Of a stretch of DNA of 64,000 nucleotides, positions 1 to 10,189 are shown piece after piece. The first letter of the stretch is position 1; every line of letters begins with the position of its first letter. The stretch spans positions 24,051,237-24,115,236 of the forward strand of contig JARWKL010000009.1 in the NCBI GenBank assembly GCA_029961685.1. The letters are read 5' to 3'. Source of the stretch: Aristolochia californica. Lineage: Eukaryota; Streptophyta; Magnoliopsida; Piperales; Aristolochiaceae. The notes beneath the pieces are model-generated. The model had not been told where the DNA came from and made no database searches. It saw only the letters and a list, made by a program, of their open reading frames with translations. The translations under genes and the position numbers were made by a program.

Positions 1-345
1 AATGAATTAGTCTATGTATTTTCTTTGGGGATGGTAGTGACTAAATTTGGTAGACAAAAGCCGGTGAGATTTTGAGCCTTTAGACTGACACATCCATATC
101 AGTCTCACCATTTTCTTTCATGAGAGATAATCTTCCATGGATTTGTTTCTCTTGACCTTGCCTTGATTCTCTTTGAGGTCACATTGACATATGCATGCAT
201 GAACATGATTAAGGCCCTCTTTGTTATAAGCTACATAAGCCAAATACCCTACCTTGTAATTAAACGTTTTTTCCTTTTGTTGAACCCCTTTGAGCTTTAT
301 TGTTTTTTTTTCTTTTTTTGTGAAGCCATGTTACAAGCTTTAAAC

Positions 346-384
<39 letters not shown>

Positions 385-1245
385 TTAGCCTAGACGTAGA
401 ACTAGTGAAGCATTGTTCATCATTATGGTTCATATGGGTGTGCAAGAAATAAGTGTGGGCTGTCTGGATTTGTGGTATGGCTATGATTGGTGAAATTGAA
501 CATGTTTCCATCTTAAATTCATGAGTTCCATTGTTAGTTAAAAAAAAAGAAGGTGAAGAGGAAAAGAAAAGAAGAAAGGAAGTGATGGAGTGAATGACTT
601 TTAAAGTTACAAACATCCATGTTCATAATTCCTCCTAAAATTCCAAGAAATTGGTCTATTTATACGAAATAGATACAAATTGAAGAAGCTGCTGAGTGGA
701 GTGATTGGTTTCACATGTCCAATATATTCGAGCTTGAGTTGATTCATTATTGCTTCACTAGTTTCAATGGTTTTTGAGCTACATCCCAAATATTTCCCAC
801 CTTGATCCTAAACCCCGTTACAACCTTTGAAAAGTCCTTATGATTTGTGTTATGCATGTGATATGAGTGGTGGAGAATGAGAAGATATGCAAGCCTATGG
901 TAGATCATTTTCATCGGAATGAATTTGAGAGAAACACATACCCTTCAAACACATGAGAGTTGAGTGTTTATTTCTGTAAGGGTCTACGTATTTATTTTAC
1001 TTCATCTTTGAATGAAAATGCTTACTAAGTAATTATAAGTTGTTTAAGAATTTTTGTTCACCAACAATAAAGAATCTTTTGAGTTTTGGTAAAAAGTATC
1101 CAAGGGGGAGGATTAAAGACTGAAGAACCAATGTATTGTAGAACGAATAATTGAAGATTGAAGATTGGAGGCCAGACAAATTTGTAAATTTGTTAAGAAT
1201 TTCTATTTGCAAGTTAAAAGTTACAAACTCTAGCTTGAGGGGGAG
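1..1245. other. No gene recognised; ends in a copia-type 3' tail
   Basis: No convincing coding frame was found; open frames here are short and low-complexity. A 35-base A run lies at 348-382. The last hundred bases (about 1150-1245) resemble the 3' non-coding tail of the small copia-type elements further right (compare about 56800-56836). They end in the polypurine tract at 1236-1245, immediately before an LTR. The rest is unassigned AT-rich DNA. Confidence 0.5.
348..382 (+). repeat. poly(A) homopolymer, 35 bases
   Basis: An uninterrupted run of A is seen directly. It may be a retroposon tail or a slippage tract. No retroposon body was recognised upstream, so its origin is open. Confidence 0.9.
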
Positions 1246-1794
1246 TGTTAAAGAAGTCATTTCAAATAGCCTAAAAAGAGTCTCACGCAAAGCATATTTC
1301 ACAATTTTTATGAAATCCAGGGTGAATTTCAAGCAAAACAAGTCTCATTAGAGAAGTTCAAAGGAGAAAGTTGGAATAAAGAGGATGTTTCCTAATTGTG
1401 TTTTATCTCTATATGTTTAATTTAGTTAGTTATATTTAATTGAGAAATGAGTACTATTGAAGAACAAGTATGAAATAGTATTACATGACTCTCATAGCAT
1501 GAAATTTGATGGAGCCTAAATTAATATGGCAGAGTCTAAGAGGCGTCACATGAGAAGGAGGTCTCATAGAAGAATTTCAATTTACAAATGTCTTAGTTAT
1601 GTTAGTTTTTTATTTATGTTTAATTTTTTAATTGTTATAGGATTTATCTTTAGAGTTTGACCTTGGGTATAACTGGGATATAAGTAGTTTAATTGTAATC
1701 AGATTCTACTTGTTTCCTCTATTATAAATAGAGGTTCATTGTGTTCAATTATAATCAAGTCTATAAATTATTTCTCTTCTCCAGAAATTCAACG
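1246..1794 (+). repeat. Copia-type LTR with polypurine tract before it and primer site after it
   Basis: Starts TGTTAAAGAAG directly after a polypurine tract (gagggggag) and ends ...AAATTCAACG. The sequence at 1795-1809 (tggtataagagcagg) is a tRNA-Met-type primer-binding site. A TATA-like tattataaatag lies about 70 bp before the end. It is clearly related to the LTRs at 32510, 44869, 53007, 55150 and 56837. Having internal sequence on both sides is unusual: it is the joint of two tandem elements, or what remains after LTR-LTR recombination. The start and end are exact to a base or two. Confidence 0.75.
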
Positions 1795-1809
1795 TGGTAT
1801 AAGAGCAGG

Positions 1810-4140
1810 CTTAGTAAATTGAGACAATGTCAATTTATAGAGATGATGTATTCTTCTCTCCTAATCAGGTTTTTAGTGTACTTTATTTTTTCCTCAGCTT
1901 TAACCTTTATTTATCTAGTATATCTTTTTGTCGTTGCCCTAGTTTTCAGAGTAATGAAATCCTTGAAAGCTTCATCCAAGGTGAAATCACAGCCTAAGTC
2001 CATCAAGCTTGATTCAACTTGACTCAAGTTTCAATGACTGGATCACCAGTGGTATAAGCAGCGAGTATTCCTACTGAGACCTTGTATTCATGCGTGCATG
2101 CAGCCAGGAAGCAAGCCTCCTTCACTCTCAGCACAACCAAAAATCAAGCTCACTTGTCCTCCTAACTGTATAGCTTAGCCAATTTGTTGGTGACTGCAAC
2201 ATCTAATCAGCGCAGTAAGTCCTGTTAGGCATCATCAATAGCTCAAGTTCTTGGACAATGTGGACCAAATCTCCTTAAAGCCGTTTGTCAGTTTGGCTTG
2301 ACAAAGACAACGGTCCTTGATAGTAAAGGACTCGCTATCGGTTCGTGATGCTGAAGCTCAAGGAGTTTGTTGCTTGCGTTGCTGCTGAGTTCATTTTGGA
2401 GACTTCAACACCTGTGTACTTCAGTTCGACATCATTCCATTGGAGTACTTCCTTCTCATGAGTAGTAACTTACCGAGACAGAAATCCTTCTCGGATAAAA
2501 GTTGCTGAAGGTACAACATCATGTCCTTCTTAAACAAGGACTTCTATATTCCTGCAGCAGAGTCATGTACGTGTAGATTTTTTCTTTTCTTCATGGGCGA
2601 CCTACTGTCCTGGTTAAAGCTGGATACTGGTACAGCAAGTGACGAAGTTTGTCTCAAGTGAAATTCACACAACGACATCAAGAGTTGTGATAGGATAAGG
2701 AATTCGGCCTTTTGTCAATCTGCTTATTACTTGGCCTTTTGGGATGAAACAGTGAGTAGAAGGCAAGAGAAAATCTCGGCCTGGACATTGGATCCATGAC
2801 CAGAGCCCTCTCTGGTGTTAGGATGTCTCCCACGGCCAGAGTCCGTATTCTGGCTCCCGCTACATGATTTCTATGAAATTTTAAGCTGAAACGGGTAAAA
2901 TCAGAATTTTCAGTTCAAAAGAATTTTTACATAGGTTTGGTATGCCAATATAGGCTCAACTCTAATCCTCTACAAGTTTGGGAGCTTATTTATAAGTTTT
3001 CCAACCAAGCTAACCATTTTTTTGCTTGTTAGTAAAAAACTTCAGAGAGTTGATCAATCAACAAAAATGTGGGATAGATCAACCATGTATAATGACTACA
3101 TTTTTTAGGTTCTCGAAGCCTATTTATCGATCAAGGCATTAAACAACAAGTTTTCAACCTTTCAAAAAACTAGTTGATCGATCAGCCCAATTCGATTGAT
3201 CAATTATGTTTTATAGCATCTTTCTGACAATATTGTGTATGATCGATCATGCTTGAGTGTCATGCTTTATAAGTTATGCTAGGCTGCATTCTGGATGATC
3301 AATCAAACCAATGTAGGTTGATCGATCACGTACTATTTTGGCATTTAAGCATGATATAAGCAATCTGATGGACTACCATTATAAAACATTTATATGCATT
3401 CGGTTAAAGTATGGTTTTAAAATATTTCATGCCCTAAAGATCCATAACATAGATGTGCTTAAAAATTTGAAGTTTGGTTGGCTATCTACTTCCATAGCTA
3501 GAGTTCTTGATTTTCTAATGATGCTGGAACTCAAGTCTTCAAATCTCCACTTTTCTCTTTTGTGTGTTCTTCTTCACAACATCAATCTTCAATATAATTT
3601 TGCTTTGAGTATTGACTTGACAAGTTGATTGATCATAAACCTCGTATATTTGTGTTAGAATGTATGTGTCTAAAATACAATGGTAACCCCTATAGTAGAA
3701 CACTTTTACATCAAAATAATGGAGATGAACCTGATTTTACCATTTGGTCTAATATTTATTTCTTTTTCTTTTTTCTTTTTCTTCTTGAATAAAAGAGGGG
3801 TCGAGTTAAACATATTGTTCAACTTACCCCATACTTCTTTGTCGTTATCCATACATCAATGAAACAACCCAATAATTAACTTGATGACACTTCTTATCTT
3901 CTAGAGTTAATTTATCATTTGTTGGAAAATTTGACTCATTAATATTGCATTCCAAGCTTCCATTATAGGCAATATTAGTTGATATGTTTACAATATGCAC
4001 TTTTAGCATTACTTTTCACCAAACCAAAAACCCGATTAGATATGAAATTGAATTGGTGTTTGGTTCCAGTTGAATCACATTACATAATATAAAAAGTGCA
4101 CTATTATGTAACATAATATAATTTTATTATAGTATGTATT
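1810..4140. other. Unassigned; leader of a copia-type element, then unrecognised DNA
   Basis: About the first 70 bases after the primer site resemble the leaders at 32911 and 55476. The rest has no recognisable protein frame. Frames at 3338-3628 and 3680-3862 are AT-rich and match nothing I know. A cluster of TGATCGATCA-like motifs lies at about 3045-3330 and is listed separately. Confidence 0.4.
3045..3330. repeat. Cluster of GATC/TGATCGATCA-like palindromic motifs
   Basis: About ten variants of tgatcaatca, tgatcgatca and gatcgatc are spread over 290 bp of otherwise AT-rich DNA. The same motif type is far denser inside the SIRE-like LTR at 27520-28020, so this may be a decayed relative of that LTR. 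The surrounding sequence does not align well enough by eye to be sure. Confidence 0.55.
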
Positions 4141-4513
4141 TGTTATGAACTCAATGACAGGTAGAGTCAGGCAAATGCGCAGTGGTTGAGTCATTTAGTA
4201 TTAAGTTAATTATTTTTATTTCAATTTATTTTACTTTATGTTTATTTCAGTTGAAGAGTTAATATTTCGTAGGGGCACTATTATAATATTTTATGTTGAA
4301 CCTTGTTAGCGTGAACCCTACTTAAGGGGTGAAAGAAATGAGAAAGGGTAAGTCTTGATTTAGAGTAAACAAGGGTTTTGAGTTCTCCTAAATGAGCTCA
4401 GGGTTGTGTGTTCTCCTTAACGAACGTAGGGTTATCAAACTTCCATTCGGCTTGATTCTTCTCTTCTCTTCTTCTTCCCTAAGAATCACCGTGTGAGATC
4501 CGAGACCATAACA
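4141..4513 (+). repeat. Element A 5' LTR
   Basis: 373 bp, from TGTTATGAACTC to ...GACCATAACA, with inverted TGTTA/TAACA ends. The 3' LTR at 8101-8470 matches nearly base for base over most of its length. The final third (gagttctccta...cttccattcggcttgattc) corresponds in reverse complement to the LTRs of elements B and C. Confidence 0.9.
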
Positions 4514-4556
4514 ACTGGTATCAGAGCTGCATAACATTGGGGATTCGAGCAATGGT

Positions 4557-4703
4557 GAGTTAAGAGAGTTGTTGATCAGAGAGCAAAATGCGCACGTAGT
4601 GGCACAAGAAGAAAATGAGACAAGGTTTACTCAAATCATGGAGCAGTTGGAACAAATCCCAACTCATAACCAGAAACTCGACAGACTCAAAAGGGAAATA
4701 TGA
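4557..4703 (+). pseudogene. gag-leader-like coiled-coil remnant of element A
   Basis: Just after the primer site a frame reads about 48 residues, including LIREQNAHVVAQEENE and MEQLEQIPTHNQ, rich in E, Q, L and R, and stops at tga 4701. Short coiled-coil leaders of this style open the gag of many plant chromoviruses. Comparable frames sit at the same place in element B (MGDVFPNWEKVQARMEKVE, minus strand, near 21433) and element C (near 37120). I read it as the surviving gag start; there is no ATG in good context. Confidence 0.4.
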
Positions 4704-5300
4704 ATGGCAGCGATGAGTGATGATATACGACCATCTTCCATTAAAATGTTTGAGGAAGGGGCCGCAATCAAGACGTATTTTTCCAAGGCCGTAGAGAGAA
4801 ATCCAGAGCAAAAGTCTCGAGCATGGAAATCCGAAACCAGGGACCCTGGAAATTGAAAATTGGAGGGTTATACTACAAAAACCTCAGCAGAACTGGCTGA
4901 TTTGGGTTCGACCTCAAATCTGAAGTCGGGGTCTGTTGTATTGTGAAACCAAGAGGAACCAAGTGGACAATTTGTCATTCAAACTCAAGGTTCTTTGGAA
5001 CAGCCCCATTTTGGTTCACCGACCGTCGACGAGCGCCAACCCTATTCTAAATTTCAGCCACGACTTGTTGTTGTTCGCCATTGGAAAAAGGTGAGACCAC
5101 GACGTGCTGTTGTTCGTCGTCGAAAAAAGGTTAGGTTGGCTTTGGCAGAAGAAGAGGCTTCAGGACTCTCACTCTCGCTCTTGGCATCCCAATGAGAAAC
5201 CAAATTGAATGATTTTTGGGATAAGTTTTTGAGAAGATTTTCTCCAAATTTTGTCTTGTTCTTTCTCTAATCCCTCGTGATTTTACGAAAACCCTTTACA

Positions 5301-5490
5301 ATGGTGTTGGGGGTATTCAGTTGGGCAGAGAAGCAAAAAGATTACTAGCATTTTGACGAAGTTCAAGCTTTAGTGTCAGAAATTCAAGATGAGGATTTTT
5401 TTATGACTGTCCCTATTTGTAATTCTATGCTTAGGAGTTCGGGTATTCTAGGAATGGTAGAGAAATTGCTGTGGGTGATGAATTATATTG
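5301..5490 (+). pseudogene. Captured PPR-protein-like fragment
   Basis: The frame beginning ATGGTGTTGGGG reads MVLGVFSWAEKQKDY, stop, HFDEVQALVSEIQDEDFFM, then VPICNSMLRSSGILGMVEKL. The FSWAEKQ opening and the ICNSMLRSSGILGMVE stretch resemble the first repeats of plant pentatricopeptide-repeat proteins, which bind organelle RNA. One in-frame stop and a short length show a broken piece. It lies in the sense direction of element A. The assignment rests on pattern only. Confidence 0.45.
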
Positions 5491-5499
5491 CTATTGATG

Positions 5500-6860
5500 A
5501 GAATAGAATCAGTGCATCTGTTCATTGTCATATATCCAGCAGTAGCATTCTATTTGAAAAGTTTGTGATGAATTTTTTGGGTCACATGTATTCAGCCAAG
5601 ACATATGCTTATGCTTTTGGGATACTATTACTGGAGGTTTTACTAAGGAAAAAACCATGGAAAGATGCCCGAATAGGGGAGATTGATGTAAAGGGTTTTG
5701 TCTATGGGGGATGTGAAGTTGCTAGTCACTTGGGAGTGCAAACAATTGATAACATGAGAGAAGATATAATTTCTCTAAGCAATATGTGTCCCACTAGACA
5801 CTGTTGTCAAGCTTCTACCCATAAAGGTAGTGTATATGTCAACATAAAGCAAATGGTTTCTATGAGGCCAAATGATGAAGGAGAAATACTCTTGGCTCAC
5901 AAAAATGCACCAACTTTGGACCTGGAGGAGGAAGAAGTGTCCCTTAAAAATAGTGCATAACCAAGAATTGTTGAAGGGGAAAGTACTCTCAAAGAGATTT
6001 CAGGTGGACACAAGAAGACCGAGATGATGACGAATTATAAATTTGTTGATGTTGTTGCAGTGAAGAAAGGTGCACAACAACAGAAGATAAAAACTGAATA
6101 TAGGGACGGGAAGGAGCTGAAAGAGTCAACACATTTCAGTCCTCCATGTTGTGACACACTGGTTTCTGCTATTGATAGCCATAACAATGGAGTGATACCA
6201 GGAATAGGGGAATTGGCACAGAGGAGTTTGATCAGTACAGAGACTCATCCTGGGATGAACTTGGAAGTAACTGTTGTAATGCTTTAATCCCCCTCCACTG
6301 ACAATTCAACTTGTGATATAACCAACTTGGGTCCTCCAGTTGAACAATGGATTGTTGGTGGCACTACATTGACTTCACCTATGGATGTGGAGAGGAGACA
6401 TGGTAAGTTCAAGGTTGTCCACAATGTCTTGGAGTTGTATTTGGCCTTGAGTAACTCCATGATTGACATGTATCCTACATGTGGATCCATAGAGGAAGTT
6501 GCTGGTTTGTAGCACATGGGTTATGCAAAGATCCACCTAGTGTTGGGTGTTATGTAGCCTACAAGATATATGTTGAAATGCTCAGGAGGATTCAGACAAG
6601 TGTTGGGTGCAGGTTTGAAATCATGCCAATTTATATGGAAGGTCCAGTTGAAATTTTGAACTCTATATCAGGGGGAAGATTTCCACTTGTTGAGGCAAGG
6701 CATGGAAAATTATCTGTTGCAGTGGGCAATACATATAGTCCTATGTAGGACATTGCTGATTCTTGCCGCACAGGGACAACAAAAAATGTAATATGTGTTC
6801 TTGCTGCAGGTGCCATTCTTGGAGCTCTTGAGATTGAGAAATGAATTCAATTCTACATAA
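5500..6860 (+). other. Unidentified captured sequence in element A, with a kinase-like piece
   Basis: Several plus-strand frames run through this block (to 5960, 6024-6287, 6327-6512, 6479-6748). At about 5595-5700 AKTYAYAFGILLLEVLLR resembles the kinase subdomain IX segment (DVYAFGILLLEV) of receptor-like kinases. NSMIDMYPTCGSIEEV at about 6455-6505 is PPR-like. The remaining text matches nothing I recognise. Given the known fragments on both sides, this block is probably more mosaic host transcript sequence. Confidence 0.35.
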
Positions 6861-6867
6861 CAAGGAA

Positions 6868-7519
6868 TAGGTCAAGAGCATTAGCTTCAAAGTATAACCA
6901 TTTACCAGAAGAGTCTTCTTATTCATTTGACTCTGATCAAGATGGCTTTTGTAATAGGTGAAGGTTCTGGTGTAATGGTGTTGAAGGATCTTGAGCATGC
7001 AAAGGAATGTGGAGCAAGTATTTATGTTGAGATTCGTGGCTATGGAATGTTAGGTGACACTTATAACATTACTCAGCCACATATTGATGGGAGGGGTGCA
7101 ATTTTGGCTATGACTCATGCACTACAATAGTCAGGGCTTCATTCGAATCAAGTGGATTATGTAAATGCTCATGCCACATCAACTCCTCTAGTTGATGTTG
7201 TTGAAGCCAATGCAATAAAAGCGATATTCGTGGAGCATGCAAGTTCACGGGCTTTGGCATTGTCTTCAACAAAGGGTTCTACTGGTCATCTCTTTGGGGG
7301 CAGCTGGGGCAGTTGAAGCGATCTTTGTTGTCTTGGCACTACACTATGGAATTACTCCACCAACCATAAATCTTCACAAAACATATCCCGTTTTCCATGA
7401 TGGTTTCATGCCTCTAATTGTTTCAAGGGTGATGCCAATCAGGGCTTGCCTTTCAATTTTTTTTGGGTTTGGTGGAACTAATGCATGTCTTTTGTTCATT
7501 TTGCCCCCATCCGTTTAGA
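6868..7519 (+). pseudogene. Captured, intron-free fragment of mitochondrial beta-ketoacyl-ACP synthase
   Basis: Across two frames the text reads [81 protein letters not shown] and FGFGGTNACLLF. This is the C-terminal half of plant mitochondrial KAS (condensing enzyme of type II fatty acid synthesis). It holds the NAHATSTP and STKGSTGH histidine motifs; the active-site Cys half is absent. Known plant mtKAS genes have many introns, whereas about 215 codons run here without one, so the source was spliced RNA. Breaks: an extra T at about 6955, a tag stop after THALQ at about 7128, and an indel near 7290. It is sense to element A. Confidence 0.85.
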
Positions 7520-7959
7520 TGATTTCAAAAGTTTTTGGGAAGGGGAAGAGAGTTGTGTGAATTTAGAAGAGATTCGATCACTTCAGGAAGAATGAGCTAA
7601 TATCTATTTCATTTGAGCTTCTAAGGTAACATCTCCTGAGTTAAGGAGCTCACAAGGCCAGCCACACAAGTTGTGGAAAATGAAGCTTAGGTTTTGCAAA
7701 ATGTAAATTGTGTAACTATGTCTGGTTATGCAATAGAGGAAGTAGTTGGGGATATTCAAATAAGGTTTGGACAAGAATTCGTATTTGAAACATCCTTAGA
7801 ATGCACAATAAGGTTTTAACTTGGTTTTAGAAGGCAGCATTATATGCCACCGCAGGTGGTTCATCGAGAAAAAAATAATTTTTTTGGGGGAACATTCTGC
7901 AAACGAGGGAAAGCATAGGAGATTTTCAGATACCGCAATCTCTCCGTTCAGGGTAATAC
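7520..7959 (+). other. Element A sequence after the KAS stop, unassigned
   Basis: No protein similarity seen. It directly follows the natural stop codon of the KAS fragment, so part of it may be the captured 3' untranslated region. There is no poly(A) tract to mark its end. Confidence 0.35.
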
Positions 7960-8100
7960 ATTGCAGTGATTACACCGCTTGGGTCGTCCAGTGGGTTAAG
8001 GCGGATGCCACAGATGCTACTTGGGGAGATGTGGTGATGTTTCGACTCGCATCCCTACCTTCGAGCTTGAGGACAAACTCTTTCTTCAGGAGGGGTGTAA
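7960..8100 (+). pseudogene. Chromovirus polyprotein tail (chromodomain end and C-terminus)
   Basis: One frame reads TAWVVQWVKADATDATWGD, like the W-x-x-W...EATWED end of a chromodomain. After a one-base shift it continues IPTFELEDKLFLQEG up to the 3' LTR. Plant Ty3/gypsy chromoviruses end in FP-F-LEDKV-L-GGG-like text followed by the polypurine tract and 3' LTR. Elements B and C keep the same terminal text (SELEDNLVLPGG; PTFELEDTLFLPEG), so this tail is a shared backbone and not a captured gene. Confidence 0.65.
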
Positions 8101-8470
8101 TGTTATGAACTCAATAACAGGCCAAGTCAGGCAGAGGCATAGTGGCTGAATCATTTAGTATTAAGTTAATTATTTTTCTTTCAATTTATTTTTACTTTAT
8201 TTTTATTTCAGTTGAAGAGTTAATATGCCCCAGGGGCATTATTATAATATTTTATTTTGAACCTTGTTAGCGTGAACCCTACTTAAGGGGTAAAAGAAAT
8301 GAGAAAGGGTAAGTCTTGATTTAGAGTAAACAAGGGTTTTGAGTTCTCCTAAATGAGTTCAGGGTGTGCGTTCTCTTTCATGAACTTAGGGTTATCAAGC
8401 TTCCATTCGGCTTGATTCTTCTCTACTCTTCTTCTTCCCTACGAATCACCGTGTGAGATCCGGGACCGTA
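8101..8470 (+). repeat. Element A 3' LTR
   Basis: Starts TGTTATGAACTCAATAACAG right after aggaggggtgtaa and runs parallel to the 5' LTR to ...GAGATCCGGGACCGTA. The final ACA is missing and host sequence (atttttagaa) follows, indicating a small deletion at the junction. Confidence 0.88.
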
Positions 8471-10189
8471 ATTTTTAGAATTTTTATAACTTTGAGAGAG
8501 CAATAGACCTATAGCTCTCTCTTCTCCTTATTTCTGCATGTGTGGGGGAGGGTCCCCCTTATCTCCATCATCAGGACCACTTTTCCTACACTCATACAGT
8601 GATGGTGCCTTTCCTTGAAGATACTTGATACAACTAGTTGAAACGATGTGCTTACAAATAATAAACCTTAAGTCAATAAAGGATTATGATATAGAGTGGT
8701 CCTCATTATGGATGTGTTAGCCAGCATGTCGTCCTTTTACAGCTGGTCAGGCCCACTTCCTAGCAGCCTTAGAACAGGAAAGCTAGTTTATGATTACAAA
8801 GATAATAATTCAAAGAAAATGACGTGAACCAATTGATGTAAGTGTAGTGAGATGGGTGACAACCTGCTTTCTTTGATCACCTCTTTTCTTTTTTAAATGA
8901 TTAGAGTGGAAACATTCTGCTGCTTTTTCCTTAGTTGAGCAAAGCCACAAACCCATCTCACATGTGGACACTGTCCAGTACATTATTATCGTTCTCTTAA
9001 AGTTGAAACTGACATGTAAACCACTCCAATTGTTTTATTTCTGTTGAGTTTCTTAAAAATAGTAAGATAGACAAATATAGAATTCATAATTCGTATCCCC
9101 TGCTGTCGAACTTCAAAAGAATGGGTCCTCTTTTGATCAGGCCTGGACTCAATCATCAGACCAGGCCTGGACTCGGTCATCAGATCGGCAGTTTAGTACT
9201 CCTGCTTCTTTTCTTACTATTATTTTTATTGCTGTTTTGCTTAAAACCCATTCGACCATCAGTCCATTATTGCCACTTTTCAAGTCGAAGTCGTCTTTTA
9301 GTCGAAAAGAGGTGGTATGATAGTAAATAAGAAGTTATCTCATAAAGATGACATATTAGTTAAGAAGAACATATCTAATTATATATTTCCCTATGTAAAA
9401 CTTGTAACCCTAAGAGGATTATAGACACTATAACATCCTCTCAAAAACTATAAATAGAAGACCTTAATTTTGGTATCCCCTTCTCTCAATTCGTCCAAGC
9501 TCTCTCTTAGTCCAAGCTCTCTTCTCTACCGGAGCTCTTAACTCTCTGCCTTATCTTCTCATCTTCTAGAATCCCTCTCTTTGGTTCTCTTCTATTTGCC
9601 CTAATTGAATAATGTGGGTTGTGTGTGGGAGCAAGTAAGGTGCATTAAGTAATTTATGGTGGACGGTGATGAAGTAATGCTGGAAAAATTGTCCAGTCTT
9701 CTGCATGTGAGGGTATGCGGATAACGCCTTCGGTAGATTTCCTCGATCAAATTCACCAAACATCTGACACTTGGGAGCTGGGTGAGAAGAACCCCACACC
9801 TCTTTCTCAGAAAAAAATATTGGGGATTAGTTATCGGAGAAGAGTGGTTAATAACCCATCTAATCATGTAAAATATTGCCTGACACGTTATGGGTTGGTA
9901 GTGCAAGACACACTGCTCCAGATTCCAGAATGCATTTCTTGATTTCTTTATAGTTAACCCCACTAGCTGGAAGCAATTAAAAACGCCTTGGAAATTTTGA
10001 AAAATGAAAGAAGAAACTTTAATTAGACTCAACAAACTTTCTTTCGTTGATTCCTCCTACCCAGAGGAGACCTCCCGCTGGCTCGCTTCACATGTAACCG
10101 CCTTCCCTTCTGTTTAGGAGCCTTCACTGCTCTATCTCATTCCGTCCGCAGGGGAAGAAGATAGGGGGAGGGGCAGAAAGCTGGGGGAA
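8471..10189. other. Upstream flank of the TBL gene; no coding region recognised
   Basis: No convincing gene. At 9140-9188 a 24-bp unit (aggcctggactcaatcatcag type) is present twice. A TATA-like ctataaatagaa lies near 9449, followed by a pyrimidine-rich stretch (about 9480-9600). This could be a promoter and leader, or a decayed LTR resembling 50067-50452. About 10050-10189, just before the ATG, is more GC-rich and is probably 5' UTR of the gene. Confidence 0.45.

Larger units (their letters stand above)
4141..8470 (+). mobile_element. Element A: non-autonomous chromovirus-derived LTR element with captured host gene pieces
   Basis: Two direct LTRs (4141-4513 and 8101-8470) bound a 3.6-kb interior. 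A primer site (tggtatcagagc) begins at 4516, two bases after the 5' LTR. A polypurine-like aggaggggtgtaa stands right before the 3' LTR. The interior begins with a short gag-leader-like frame and ends with a chromodomain/polyprotein-tail remnant. Between these lie a PPR-like, a kinase-like and a mitochondrial ketoacyl-ACP synthase fragment plus unidentified pieces. No protease, reverse transcriptase or integrase is visible, so movement would need a helper. The 3' LTR lacks its last bases; a left TSD gtatt is plausible but its right copy is not intact. Confidence 0.85.

Noticed and set aside
163..616. Overlapping open frames on both strands around the A run
   Set aside because: Frames are kept open by homopolymers (runs of K or F); no family resemblance.
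6750..6860. Possible vacuolar pump or other membrane-protein fragment (DIADSCRTGTTKNVI)
   Set aside because: Too short and not a convincing match; left as unidentified cargo.
9330..9600. Solo LTR upstream of the TBL gene
   Set aside because: Has a TATA-like site and pyrimidine-rich leader, but no TG/CA ends, target duplication or second copy that I could place.
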